Below are positions 30,720 through 44,162 of a stretch of DNA of 64,000 bases, piece after piece. The stretch covers positions 37,041,787 through 37,105,786 of the forward strand of contig OY720346.1 of the NCBI GenBank assembly GCA_963082975.1. The letters are read 5' to 3'. The translations under genes were made by a program, and so were the position numbers. The notes under the pieces are model-generated. The model made no database searches and was not told where the DNA came from. It worked only from the letters and a program-made list of their open reading frames with translations. Numbering within the stretch: the first letter of the stretch is position 1; every line of letters starts with the position of its first letter. This DNA comes from Labia minor. Its lineage: Eukaryota > Arthropoda > Insecta > Dermaptera > Spongiphoridae.

Positions 30720-32934
30720 ATAAAACATAAGTAAAAGCAATGCAACAACTTTTTATATGTATATAACTTCATAAACATAGAAACGGATAATATAATTTTT
30801 ATAAAGATTTAATTAATAAAATAGAAAAAAATAATATTATTTTGATAAAAATATAGATACAAATAGGATAAGGATTTTTATATCCTTATTTAACTTTCTA
30901 ATGTTAACCAATATCACAATATGAAACTGAAGATTAGCTATAAATAAATAACGAGTTGATTTAAATAGTTTCGAAGTTAGATAGTTTTAGAAATATGTTA
31001 AAGTATCACGAAAATAAATCATTAAATAGAGAGACAAACTTTTGAAAGAACAGTGGAATCACTTTTAGCTTAGAAAGAAAATTTATCCTTTAATTCATTT
31101 TTTAAATAATTAAATGTTTGTTGTTTAATAATACACTCACCTAGGCATACTTTGGTTAAATTTGAATAAAAAATATAACATAACCTTAACTAAAAAAATA
31201 AATATCAATACATAACCTAAAAACTTAAATACAATTATAAGTTAGAGGTGCCTTCTAACCTATATTTTTCATTTATTATTATGTCATTTTACTTATAAAA
31301 TCATTATTTGATTTATATTCCAAATTTATATTTTGATTATTAATTAAAAAAAATAAGAAGTAGAATTGAAAAATACCCTCAAACTTATTTATAAGAAACT
31401 TCCTTGAACTCTTTCAATATACACATATGTAATAAAAAAATAAAATATTTATCACTTTTTTTAATAATATTACTATATAATTATTAATATATTTTTTATA
31501 TTGATTTACACATGAAATAAAGTATCTATTTTAACAAACATTGTTCAGAGATTATTTTTTTAGAAAGAAAAATTATATATAGCATTTATTTTATATAAAA
31601 AAAAAATTAAATCAAATGCTTTATAATTATTTTAGTTTTTAATGGTTGTCTGTGACTATAAATAAAATGACTTTAAAAGAAATTTACATATATCCCACCA
31701 CTCTTTTATGTATTTTTTTATTAATTTTTTTTTATCTATAAGTTTGGGAATAATTTAATAAAACATAAATTTGATTTATCTAAAAGAAATTAATATTGTT
31801 TGCATTATTCTTTATAACATTAATAAGGTAGATTATTATTTAAAAATATTTACTTAATTTACATTTTCTAAATAATTAAATAATATTTAATAATTATAAC
31901 TTAAAGAATTAAATAAATAAATAAAAAATATATATTTAATTTAAAAATAGATAAATTATATTATTATTATTAATTATTGGGTTAAATCAATATTTTCATT
32001 TATAACAAAATGAAATCAATAAATCCAAAAATAGTTATATTGAAAAAAAAAATATTATAATTAAACTTGAACATTATTTATTTACTGTTTGATATAGTAA
32101 CTATTTATGATCCATTTTCCATTTTTAATGTCCTTATCTATTTTCATCGAATCTTTTTATGGAGATTCTCAATAGATATTATTTTATTTATAAAAAAAAT
32201 AATAATAAAATTTATTTTCTTTTATATCAAAGAAGAAGAAGAATTTTCAATAAAGAAAGAAATAAATCAGAATGGATTGCAAAGAAATTTGAAAAAAATA
32301 AAATAAAATCCAAAAAAATAAATAAATAAATTTAAATGGTAATTTCAATATTAAAAATATTTGTTTTTTTTTAATTTTGAAATTTAATTCATAAATTGTT
32401 TTAAATATCAAATATAATAATTATAATAATAATATACATTCCAAAATGGAATGTGAAAAAAATTTAAATTGCACATTTTTTTTCTACTTTATTTTTGAAT
32501 TGAGAATATTTTTTTTCTTTTTCTTTTTGGATGATTTAACAAGAGAAAGTCTTCTAGAAGGTAACGTGAAGATAATATTGATCTATCTACGATGGAGGGA
32601 AACATTATTCAGGTGGGAAAAATAGGCGGAATGGGGCAAGTAACACCTGCGCACCCACACCTCCCTTTATAACCGAAACGCTCTTAAAATATGATGTCAA
32701 AGTGACACACTTTTCAATGGATTTTTTTTTTCATAAAGATGTTACCCAGAGGCAGAACTAAATAAATTCTTTATGAAACGAAATAATATATTATGTAAAA
32801 AATAGAAAAAAATAAAAAATAAAAATAAAAAAATTATTATAATTTCAACCTATACATATAAAAATCGGTTAGTTTTGAAAATCTGTGTTTCTAGTAAAAG
32901 ATTTCCTCTCTTAATAATTTTCTTTTAATATCAA
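30720..32934. other. AT-rich intergenic DNA, nothing recognised
   Basis: Very low GC. A more balanced patch at about 32545-32720 has no domain or repeat match in the window. Confidence 0.5.
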
Positions 32935-33095
32935 TTATAGTGTAGGAGCCAAAAATATATTGCTACTTGATAAAAAGTAGCGCCTCCGAACAAGAAAATC
33001 AAGGTAAAGCTTTTAGGACCCATTCTACTGATCATAGAACACCTCATTGATATAACCGACTTGATAGGCGTTGTCCTTGCGTAGGATGTACATTT
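32935..33095 (+). repeat. SINE family 2, headless copy
   Basis: GCTACTTGATAAAAAGTAGC, CGCCTCCGAACAAGAAAATC, a GGACCCATTCTACTGATCAT segment and CGACTTGATAGGCG to CCTTGCGTAGGATGTAC match the body of SINE family 2 at 50370-50490 and 58745-58870. The tRNA-like head is missing (5'-truncated). Confidence 0.65.
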
Positions 33096-33539
33096 TTTTA
33101 TAATACTTTAAATATATAATGGTAGTTCAATGTAATAAACCTCAGTTCTCGAACTAGATGTTGATTGATTATATCGCAAGTCTCTTTTAAATTATTTATA
33201 CGCAAATTCTGTTTCTTCGTAAAAAGTAAATCAAACATTTAAAACAAATTCTTTTTCCCAACATGTGAACATTGATTTTATTCATTTTTTGAACAAATTG
33301 TTAAAACTTTTTAACTTCATTCGCCCCAAACAACCAACTAAACCCAAATGTCACTCAGAATTAAAACTTTCTGGACGACACATGTATAATATTATAAATA
33401 AGTATTTTTAATTTAAACTTCTTGCTTGAAATAATAATAATAAAAATCAAATGAAAAACAAATTTATAGATTTAAAAAAAAAAACTTAATGCCATTTCAT
33501 TTGTTATTTATGGCATAAGTTTAAGCAATTATACCTCGC

Positions 33540-34000
33540 ATGTGTTGATTAAATAATTAGTTCTAGTGGCATGAATGAACGATCGTGGTTGCAAATCTGG
33601 GTTAATTTAGGAAATTGTCTGAATTGGTCCGGTATTGATTGCATCGCAAGAGGTTTGAGTGGTTGAAGAGGAGAAGGGTGAAGATAACGCAATTATAATC
33701 TTCTTGTAAGCCAAAAGGGGGTTCTTGTACGAATAAATTTAGTATGGTCTTCTTGAGTGAGGAGTGACGATAAATCTCCATGACAAGGGTGCAAATATCC
33801 CTTTGCATCGAACATCCTTCTCCGTTCTTCATCCCCCTTCGGTCTTAAACCAATTTGAGCGCCTTTTGAGGGGTTGTTACGGCTTTGTTGAGTTTGTCTA
33901 ACAGATACACATCGCATCAAGCAAGCAAGACACCCAAGACCCTTGGGTTAAGAGACGATGGGAGAGGTGGGGAGCGAGTTGCAGGAATTTCAATTCTAAA
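33540..34000. other. Non-repetitive, balanced-composition island
   Basis: Roughly 460 bp with clearly higher GC and complexity than its surroundings and no copy noticed in the window. Overlapping minus-strand frames of 75-76 codons show no known domain. It is a candidate for unique host sequence (exon, promoter or non-coding RNA) rather than a transposon. Confidence 0.3.
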
Positions 34001-37000
34001 AAGAGGAATCTAATGATAGAGATAACACATCAGCGCAAATCGAAATTGATCCTTGAAATATATAGGAAATCAATATCCGATAGCTTAAAGATATGCACGA
34101 TGTTTTGGGGTTTTATTTAAATCGAAGGTAAAGACATCCAAACCACCCCATCCCCTTTAAAACGATCTCAAAAACACTTTGCAATGAAACATTCAATGAT
34201 GGTTCAACATTTAACATTAATCATATCAATAAAATATTAATAATAATCATCATCATATAAATAAAATAAGAAATAAAGATAAAAATTGATCTATAAAATT
34301 ATGAATAAAATTTTTTCAAATATCTTCAAAATTTTATAAAAATGAATTGAAATTTCAAGTAAATCAGTTTATAATATATATATTAATTTAAAGGAAAAAT
34401 TACTAATCTTGAAATATTTAAATAGTTTTACATAATTAGGTTGTATAAATCTGTATTGAATGATCAAACCATCTCACCCTCTCAAAATCTTAATAGGAGG
34501 GCGGTGAACTCAATATCCTATAAAAGTAGAATTATGTATCTGTGCCATTCAGGTATCGTCCAGTCCAAAGTTCCTCATAGAAGCCTTTGAAATAAATAAA
34601 TAATTCCAGCTTATGAGTACAACATTTTAGTGTCTCCTCTGAGGTCGGTTTCCGAGACCTCCATAATCCACCCTAACTTTTTGCTACTTTTATTGGGACA
34701 TCTTCCCGACTCCTTATCAACTGTTAGGCTTGAGGTGTTTAATAATTAATAATAATTTATATTTCCATATGCTTTCATACAATGAACCCCTTTTCATTTT
34801 CTCCCACAAAGTTGTATTTAAATCATGGCTCTCTCTCTATATATATATATATCATATATATACATCATCTATATATATACCTACTACCGTTATTTGAACA
34901 AACTACCAATTTAATTCATCTTCCCATATTTATACTATCATGTATAAAGAGTGATATATTGGTAAAATAAGAAGTAAGGGAACGCATAGTGGGAGCAAAA
35001 AAAGTCCTATTTTCAGCAAACTATTTTTTTCCATATAAGTTTTTATTTTTTCTTATTCTTACTACACAAAATATTTATAACACAAAAAAAGAAATTTTAA
35101 CAGTAGATTTAAGTGGGAGTTGTCAGGATATGAAAAAGTACTGGAATGCGTTTCAATTCTGAAAAAAGGGTGTTCCCCTCCCAATACAACACTGTTTATT
35201 AACTTTAACTAATTTATTACATAAAATAGCTAATAGTTTATATAAAATATATTAAACAAATAATATACGTTATTTCATTTAATTTTGTTTAATTAAATAT
35301 ATTTATTAATTCACAATTACAAAAATAAATAAACAAGTAAAACTAACCATTTAAGAAGGCCCATTGACATTGCCAAACAACAGCACCACTTTTTTCCTCC
35401 TCTATTTGATATTATCTCAAATTAATTAACTTTTTTAAGAATATAATAAAGTAAATAGGAATATATAAAGTTTTATAATTTATATAATTATAATAGGAAT
35501 ATTTTTTATCTTTACTTACATATATCACACATTCGATAATATTTTTTTTAAATTTTTTAGTATATTTTTCTTTTGTTCATAATCTTTAAGGTTGTTTTAA
35601 ATACTAGTTAAAGTTAGTTGTTTGAATATAAAACGTTTATCTTGCATGTTGTACTCCATTCTCACCCTCACCCCCTTCTCATTTTCATCATCCAATTGAA
35701 TTTGTTAGGTGCCAACTACACAACGAAGAAAAAGTCTTCAGACCCCAGAGAGGTTATTCTTAACAAAAGAAAAAAAAATGAAAGATAAAAAGATTATGTA
35801 AAGTTGGTTTAAAAAGTTTTTAATTAGGTAAAGTCAACGCTGCGGGATTACACTTCACCATCTTTAAATCATGTCCAGTCGGTAAAGGGTGTTGAAAAAA
35901 AGAAAAAAATGCATAAAAAAGATGGGATAAGAAGAGAGGAGAATGATGAATAAATAACTAAAAAGTTAATTGAAATGGTTAATTGAAAAATGATTTAATT
36001 AAACAAATAAAATAAATATAAAGTAAAACACACATCAATAATTTTAGTATTTAATTTCATGAAAAAAAGAATGCATTTATTTGTATTTATTTATTTTATG
36101 TGGTTTAATCATGATCAATTATTATATTATATACAGAAATTATGATACTCTGGGTGAGAAATATTTTTGATTGATATTCAATGATTGTGGACAAGCCGCG
36201 GATTAAATAAAATATTGTTCAGCCTGTCGGACCACCTGTGCCACTAGTGAAGGAGTTAAAAAAAAGAATTCTCAACTCTTTCACACGGGGAGTAAAACAA
36301 AATTATTTGGGAAAGGAACCCTTAAATAAACTTCACCAAAGAGTGCAGTTCGTTTGACTGTTTGTGCTGAGGCGAATCGCCTTGAATAACTAAAATCAGA
36401 AAACAATAACAAATTAAATTAATCAAAATATCCGATGCTAACATATGGACCTGCAAAAGAAAGATTAGGTTCACTTTTTTTCTAAATAAAAGAGAAGTGT
36501 TCTTTGCCACGTTACAATATTTAATCAAAGTAAAATTAATATAAAGAAAAAAAATAAAATTAAATTAAAATATAAAAATAAGAGAAATAAATGCTGGCTA
36601 ATACTCAGCTAAAACAAACAAGTTACAAAAAATAATAATAATAATTGAAACACAGTGTCTCCACGTGTTTTAACAACAAAATGGCGAATTTACACCTAAC
36701 AAGCGTGGAAAAGATATCCACGTTTAAAAAATACAAGTTCTCAACCTGAAGTCTCACAAGCAAGTGAGGCGGCCAGCTCTCGACGTCAAGGTAGCTAGCC
36801 CTTGGGTAGCTATAGGCCAAAATCGAGCATGTGGCGAGGTGATTGGTTGTGAGGGGTCATGTGACCCCAACTGGTGGCGCCAAATAAGACACTAGCCGTC
36901 CACGTGTTAAATTAAATATTAAATTAAATATAAAATATATATATAAAGAAAAAATTATAAAAATTATATAAAAATAAATTGACATTAAATTAAAATTAAA

Positions 37001-37797
37001 TATAAAATATATATATAAAGAAAAAATTATAAAAATTATATAAAAATAAATTGACATTAAAATAAATAAATCTAAATCAGGGAGAGGCGTTAACAGATTG
37101 AATAATGAAAATTTTCTGGATGCAGTAGGTATTCTTTAATTATCAATCATATTTAATTATTCTAAAATAGTATTAATAACAATTTTTTTTTAAATTCTTC
37201 TTTAATTTTATAATATCATATTATATGTGCGAAAAAAACAGTTTTTTTTTATTATAATAAACTGTTAAAGTATTAATTGTAATTATTTCTTTAGATATTA
37301 AAATTAATTATATTTCATTTGAATTTAATTATATTTATTAACTCACTTATTAATATAATTGTTAAAAAAATCAAATAAATGAATAAAATATATTATATAA
37401 ATTAAAATTAAACTTAAACATACTTCTAAAAATTATAATAAAAATATTTTTTTTATATTTTTAAGGTGCAAAATTTTTTACAAATAAAAAAAAACAGGAC
37501 AAAAAAATTTGCAAAAAAATATCAATTATAAATAAATGAACAATAATATTAACTTAAAAAAAATACAACAAATATATTTACTTATTATACTCAAAATGTA
37601 CTGAGTATGGGTTTTATAATCATGTTTTTCTCAAAATTCACTATCACATGATTAACGTGTAATTTTTCGTAGATAATAGAGAGATAAACAAATTAGTTGT
37701 AAAATATTGAAAAGAAGGGCAGTGTTAGGTGGAATCTTCTTGAGGAAGGACAGAAACTACCAAATGGGAACAGTCCTTTCTAAAAGAGGACAATTGG
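34001..37797. other. Intergenic DNA with scattered unique patches
   Basis: Patches of mixed composition at about 34480-34740, 35640-35760, 36180-36370 and 36640-36905 have no recognisable coding or repeat signature. The last contains the palindrome GGGGTCATGTGACCCC (36853-36868). The rest is low-complexity AT. Confidence 0.4.
36923..37066. repeat. Tandem duplication, period 72 bp
   Basis: ATTAAATATAAAATATATAT followed by AAAGAAAAAATTATAAAAAT and ATAAATTGACATTAAA occurs twice in direct succession, starting at 36923 and 36995. The copies look virtually identical. Confidence 0.75.
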
Positions 37798-37799
37798 AG

Positions 37800-37977
37800 G
37801 AAAGTTGATAGAAAACTACGATTTTGAATCAAGCCCGTGGACCAAATTTCATTATTTTAGCTCACACCTTTTTTCCGTAATCTTGTCTACATACACACAC
37901 ACTCACACGCAGACAGACATTTTTTTTCAACCTTGTTAGTGAAAATGACTCAGGGACCTTCAATACGTATAAAACTG
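37800..37977 (+). repeat. HINE-1 internal fragment
   Basis: GAAAGTTGATAGAAAACTAC, a CCAAATTTCATTATTTTAGC segment, a CA microsatellite and GACTCAGGGACCTTCAATAC correspond to the 3' half of HINE-1 (7980-8180 in copy A). Neither terminus is present. Confidence 0.6.
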
Positions 37978-38455
37978 TAGTAACTGGTCAATATTTAATT
38001 ATCTGAATTGAATCATGTCTAGCACCTGTGAATAATGAATATTTGTTTTCAATATTTGATTTACAAATACCAACTACCTAACTCGAGTTTAAAATTTGAT
38101 ATATATAGGTATAATTTTTTTTAATACTAATAAAAATATCTAAGAAAACATACACTATCTTATAATAAATTAAACATAAGATATATACTGTATGTATGTA
38201 TTTGTATATCTATCCATCTTTATCTATATTTTTGGGGGCACTAATATTAAAAATTATTATCCGCAGTCATCCAACTCTTACTCATTAAATGATCATATCT
38301 TCTTTTATTTAGTCAGTTAATAACGTATTTAGTCTATGCATTAATCGTTTCCCAATTGGTTTTCCTATTTTTCTAATTTAAAAATTAATATTTTGTTAAA
38401 ATATCTGTATAAAATGATTAGTAAATTTCAAATATTTTATTATTTAATAAAAAAA

Positions 38456-38711
38456 CTGGAGTGTCTCCACTCGACTATCTCGCAAATATGAATTGGATTA
38501 ATTAACATATATTATATTTAAATTAAATTTAATTAATTAAATTATAAATTAAAATTAAGAAATAATATTTATTAAACAAGCATGTGTTTGGCAAAACTGT
38601 GAATTTGAATAAAGCTCGTGTACCCAATTTTATTATCTAACTCAAACCGTTTTTCCGTAAATCTCGACATCGAAATTTTTGTAATCGCAATACTATCTCT
38701 GGCGAGATAGT
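38456..38711 (+). mobile_element. HINE-1 copy C, internally deleted (256 bp)
   Basis: Both ends are intact: CTGGAGTGTCTCCACTCG then ACTATCTCGC at the left, and ACTATCTCTGGCGAGATAGT (38692-38711) before an A run at the right. The CACGTG core and the microsatellite are deleted. This short copy shows that the two ends define the unit. Confidence 0.7.
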
Positions 38712-38835
38712 AAAAAGCAATAATGTAAATTTATAATCAGTGATCCTATATTTAAAAAAAAAAACAATAACATAAATATATAACTATTTATTATATTAAA
38801 TTTATTTTATTTACAAATATTTTTAACTCATTCTC

Positions 38836-39085
38836 TATATCCATTTATCTCTGTGGCTCTACGGAACTCGAAAGTTCATGGCCGCACCAATCCCATTTCT
38901 CCAAGTGTCCCTATCCTGAGCCACAACCATCCAATTTCTACCCTCTCCCATCTCTCTCACGTCACTTCCTAAATTGTCCACTCACCGCGTCCTTGGTTTC
39001 CTAATCGGTCTTCCCACCAATATATTTTTCCCAATTCTTTCCTCTCTCATTCTAACCACATGCCTTAACTCATTCTTTCCCATTT
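38836..39085 (-). pseudogene. LINE ORF2 C-terminal relic
   Basis: The minus strand encodes LRHVVRMREERIGKNILV, then KPRTR, an in-frame stop, VDNLGSDVREM and VVAQDRDTWRNGIGAAMNFR before a terminal stop. These are the final blocks of the LINE whose upstream part is seen at 51571-51905. The premature stop sits where Trp is expected. Nothing of the RT core is present. Confidence 0.7.
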
Positions 39086-39652
39086 CATAAATATTATTTA
39101 TAATGAATTCAATTCTTTGATCTATTAATTAAATGATTTTACAGTATACAATTAAATTGACAAATGTTAAGTTTAGAAAATATCTCCTAGGAGAAATGAA
39201 TATCTAATACAGTTTTGATGATCTTGTTGCAAACCAAATTGAATATATTCATGAGTTGAGTTCCTACCAAGATACATTGAGTGTGGTTTGATATTGGATA
39301 ACCCTATGACCTATGACCTATATTACACCCTGGAAATTCACCTCATATATATCCACCTTATCTGCACCATTCATGGATCATTTATAGATTCGATTTCAAA
39401 AATTGGGACAATGACCGATTGTTTTACGGGTTAATCTCGAATACAGAAACTTGTGTAGATAGTCATTAATAAATTTCAACTTGATGGGGTGACTACCCCG
39501 ATAGGGCAAAGTAGGAGAGGTTAATTCAGCACAAATTCGATTCAGAACAACTCACCCCCTCTCAACACTTTCCTTTCTTCATTCAAAAACTCTCAACCTC
39601 AATGAATAATAATGATTGAAATATTTCTATGAAGAAAAAATATATTAATTAC

Positions 39653-39694
<42 letters not shown>

Positions 39695-41314
39695 ATTAAT
39701 ATTAATATATAAAGAATCAAAACAAAATTCAAATTTTCTTAAAATTAATATGTTGAAGTAATAAACTTAATATTAATTGTACTAAAATACAAAATAAATC
39801 AGATTTGCAATATTTTGTAAAAATTGTATTATATATATATAAATTAATTTATAAAAAATAAATAAATAATTGATCTAATAGATACCAATAGAACTAAAAC
39901 CCCTCCTCTTAATCATTATTATTCATAATAGGTATATGTATATATAATCCGATACATCGCTATAATTATTAATTAATATAATTAGTTAATCAATATTTAA
40001 AATGAAATACAAAGAATTTAATTGATCTTCAAATTAATTAAAAATAAAAAAAAATTCGAGTGAGATTTGATCAAATGAGGGATTAATTTATAATTTATAA
40101 AATGAAAATAATTATACGTGGATCAGGGTTTATGAATTATAAAAAGAGAACATGATTGATTTTATTATATTATTAATATATGAATATATCTGAATTAATT
40201 ACGTTGATTTATCATAAAAAAGCCAGTGATTTCTTTTTTCCTTTGATAATCACAATTCTTAATTTTAATTTTAATTTTAATATATAAAAATATCTGTATT
40301 TGTTATTACTTTTATTCAATCAACTTTAGAAATAATATTTGTATATGTATTTACATAAATAAAGACTGGACTTGGTTAATCTAACAGCACTGTAAAGATA
40401 AGATTGACAGCATTCGTTGAAACATTGTATCTTATTTGGAAATTCAATCTGAAAACTTTTTTTATAACAATTTTCAATCTATAAATGAAAATGAATAATA
40501 AATGGAAAAATGTTATTAAAAACACACGGTTTTATGTTTCAAGATACATTTTTTATTTAATTTAATGATCATTTCAAAAGTTTCTTTATCATCAGAAGTT
40601 TGTACGATAGTACAATGCTGTTGTGTTGAATTTCCAAATTTCAACAATGTTATATTGAGAATATTAATATGAATATTAATTAATTAAAATTATTTTAATA
40701 TAAACGATTTGAAAATAAATAATGTTTATTATGTTGTTTTATTTACATCTCTCTTTGATATTAGAGTCCAAGAGGGTGAGAAATTAATTTATAATTAAAA
40801 TTGAAAATCAAGGCCAGCTGAAAGATCACTGTTTGGACGTAAATGACGGCCTAAGAAAAAAAATAACAAATGCCGCTTAAACTGAATTATAAATAAGTGA
40901 ACGAGCAAATGAGAATTACGAATCAATGGAAGATCAAGTCCATTTCATAGAATATTAAACAGATTGATTCTGATTACTTAATGTAGGAATTCAATATTTA
41001 ATTAAAAATAGGGAGATAGTTAAAGGGAAAAGGACAAAGGTATGACTTTTTAAATGATGACAAAAGTCAATTTAAAAATTTAGAAGGAGAGGTTTGGATT
41101 CCTCGACATAACATGATGTAATTTACAGTCAAAAGAAAAAAAATTGGCAGTCGTGGGACTGGCCGACAGAAGTGAAAACTTGTGCGTAAGAAATTTGAAA
41201 GCAGACGGAATGCGCACCAGCTTCACGAGAAAAATGAAATTTATATACGTATATATATATATATATAAAATTCATAATTATTTTTTTCAGCAAACTGATT
41301 ATTATTACAAAAAT
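39086..41314. other. Intergenic DNA with a TA/GA microsatellite
   Basis: TA and GA runs at about 39653-39690. A balanced patch at 39190-39600 has no recognisable feature. Otherwise AT-rich. Confidence 0.45.
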
Positions 41315-41327
41315 ATTAAAAATACGA

Positions 41328-41560
41328 TGTGTATGAATATATATATATATATGTCTGTCTGTCTGTCTGTCTGTGTGTGTGTGTCTGTCAAATACTCAAA
41401 AACTACCCGTCCGATTGCGATGAAACTTTCAGGGATTGTTGTGGGCGTCCCAGGGAAGGTTTAAGTGTAGTTAAATCCAAAATTAATTTATCCAAAATTA
41501 ATTTAAATAGTAATATTTTGGTAAAAGTCTATTTATGGTTACCATGGTTACATTGAAAAA
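41328..41560 (+). repeat. Repeat family 4, copy 2 (partial)
   Basis: A TA run and a (GTCT)n/(GT)n tract (41351-41390) lead into CTCAAAAACTACCCGTCCGA and TGAAACTTTCAGGGATTG, as at 28741. The TATATATAAAAGGC terminus is missing here. Confidence 0.6.
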
Positions 41561-41891
41561 TTTACAATAAATAAATAAAAATAATTGGAAATCTTTTCAA
41601 ATTATTATTTTGATAAATTTTATTAATATTTTTAATTTTTTTTAAACTGCCAAAAATAACATACCCATAATAATAGTTGTAATAAAAATAAAAATATAAA
41701 TCACAATGTAAGTAAAATATTGAATCGTTTTATTTATATTGTTTCAATTATTGTTTGAATATTTATTAAATTTATATATAGATTAATTTACATGTTTAAA
41801 TGTATATTTAATAAATTTATTTATTGATTCTTAATATTAATAATTCCAATTACTTTCTTGAAATTTTTTTTTATTTAAAAGCATATTCAGC

Positions 41892-42084
41892 ATATCTCGC
41901 AAATTTGAATTGGATTAAATAACATATATTAATTTAAATTAAATTAAATTAATTCAATTATAAATTAAAATTAATAAATAATATTTATTAAACCAGCGAA
42001 AGTTTGGCTCTCTTTTGATGGCACCACGTCACGTGTTGGCGCGTGAGATTTCCAGTGTTAAAAAATTAATTCTGGTACTTTCAG
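41892..42084 (+). repeat. HINE-1 copy D, 5' part
   Basis: It starts within the terminal motif (ATATCTCGCAAATTTGAATT) and runs through the CACCACGTCACGTG core (42024-42037) to TCTGGTACTTTCAGC. It then passes into the rearranged tandem unit that begins at 42061. Confidence 0.6.
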
Positions 42085-43668
42085 CAATTCAATTTTCGAT
42101 GTTGAGATTTTGATGTTTTTGATGTTATAAATAATATTTATTAAATTATAATTTAATTAATTTAATTTAATTTAAATTAATAAATATTATTTAATCAAAT
42201 TCAAATTTGCAAGATAGTCGAGTGGATAGTGGAGTGTTTGGCTCTTTGTTGATGGCACCACGTCACGTGTTGGCGCGTGAGATTTCCAGTGTAAAAAAAT
42301 TAATTCTGGTACTTTCAGCGATTCTATCAGGCTGAAATTCTATATATAGCAGTTTTATACAATTATTAATCATGTGAAAAATTATCAAACATATATCTTT
42401 ATTTTTACGGTCACACACACACACACACACACACATATTTAAAAATTAATTTATTAAAATATATATTATATAATATATTATATATAGTATATAATTTAAT
42501 ATATATATATATATATATATTCTGAAATTAATTTTAAATTATATAAATATATTAGAAATTAATTTAATATAATTTAACACATAATAATATATTAAAATAT
42601 TTTATTTTATATATACATAATTTAGTGATACTGATTATTAATGTAAATATAAATAATAATATTTAATATGGCAAATATGTAAAATTTCGTAAAGAATGTA
42701 TCAGAAGTTTAGTGTCTAACATTCTGGCGTATTGCGCATGCGTATATCGGTCGGTCAGTCGGGTCGGTGTTCAGTCGGGTCGGTGTCGTTTTGGAATCTC
42801 ACGCGAAATCTATATTTTTTCCCCATCCGCAAAAGTGCTCAACGCCGCTAAAGAAGTTTTCACTTCAAAAATTAATTCTGGTACTTTCAGCAATTCAATT
42901 TTCGATGTTGAGATTTTGATGTTTTTGATGTTATAAATAATATTTATTAAATTATAATTTAATTAATTTAATTTAATTTAAATTAATAAATATTATTTAA
43001 TCAAATTCAAATTTGCAAGATAGTCGAGTGGATAGTGGAGTGTTTGGCTCTTTGTTGATGGCACCACGTCACGTGTTGGCGCGTGAGATTTCCAGTGTAA
43101 AAAAATTAATTCTGGTACTTTCAGCGATTCTATCAGGCTGAAATTCTATATATAGCAGTTTTATACAATTATTAATCATGTGAAAAATTATCAAACATAT
43201 ATCTTTATTTTTACGGTCACACACACACACACACACATATTTAAAAATTAATTTATTAAAATATATATTATATAATATATTATATATAGTATATAATTTA
43301 ATATATATATATATATATATATTCTGAAATTAATTTTAAATTATATAAATATATTAGAAATTAATTTAATATAATTTAACACATAATAATATATTAAAAT
43401 ATTTTATTTTATATATACATAATTTAGTGATACTGATTATTAATGTAAATATAAATAATAATATTTAATATGGCAAATATGTAAAATTTCGTAAAGAATG
43501 TATCAGAAGTTTAGTGTCTAACATTCTGGCGTATTGCGCATGCGTATATCGGTCGGTCAGTCGGGTCGGTGTTCAGTCGGGTCGGTGTCGTTTTGGAATC
43601 TCACGCGAAATCTATATTTTTTCCCCATCCGCAAAAGTGCTCAACGCCGCTAAAGAAGTTTTCACTTC
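42061..43668. repeat. Near-perfect tandem duplication of about 0.8 kb (two units)
   Basis: Unit 1 is 42061-42866 (806 bp) and unit 2 is 42867-43668 (802 bp). The only difference I find is the CA microsatellite length (22 against 18 bases). AAAAATT stands at the start of each unit and right after the second, giving 7-bp microhomology at the junctions. Each unit holds inverted pieces of HINE-1 (GCAAGATAGTCGAGTGG), a forward HINE-1 segment with the CACGTG core, AT-rich DNA, and a GC-rich promoter-like block at its end. Confidence 0.85.
42720..42866. promoter_or_regulatory. GC-rich promoter-like block, duplicated at 43522-43668
   Basis: In AT-rich DNA this block carries ATTGCGCATGCGTA, close to the NRF1/Ewg palindrome TGCGCATGCGCA. 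It also has two tandem copies of TCAGTCGGGTCGGTG, and CTCACGCGAAATC. I see no adjacent open reading frame. It could be a captured promoter or 5' UTR, or part of an unknown element. Function is inferred only from composition and one motif. Confidence 0.35.
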
Positions 43669-43675
43669 AAAAATT

Positions 43676-44162
43676 CTTTAAATTGTCCTGAAATTATTTA
43701 TGACAACTCCAGTTTGACAACGATTTGTTTTACATATGTTTGTTATCTATTTGATTATTTTATTTTCAGTTATTTCAAATTACTATATCGAAATGAGAAT
43801 ATATATATATATACATCACCTTTAAATCATGTAAATTAAAATAAAACAAGTTTAAAAGACAATTAGTAGAAATGTCAACTTAAATAGAATCAAATTATAT
43901 CTTAAAATTAATAAATAAATATTGTTCATGGCAAAGTAAATAAAAAATTTCATGAAGCCCGAACTATAGAAAGATAATGTAGTAACCATTGTTAGATTTG
44001 ATTTTAAAGGGGCTTTTGTTGCTACTTGGTGGCATAGGTTGCCAACTGACAAAAGTTGAAAGAACCGGATTGTCCTAAAAAATGTATATTACCCTTCAAG
44101 ATTATTTTATCAATAAATTGCATAATTTAAATTAATTAACTCTACAATTAAAAAGAAAATTA
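43676..44162. other. AT-rich stretch, nothing recognised
   Basis: A 66-codon minus-strand frame at 43852-44052 has no known motif. No repeat end seen. Confidence 0.45.

Noticed and set aside
36857-37057. 66-codon minus-strand frame resembling a membrane protein
   Set aside because: It is the translation of a 72-bp AT-rich tandem duplication.
42416-42438. Microsatellite as an independent feature of interest
   Set aside because: The CA tract is the normal internal microsatellite of HINE-1; it matters only as the difference between the tandem units.
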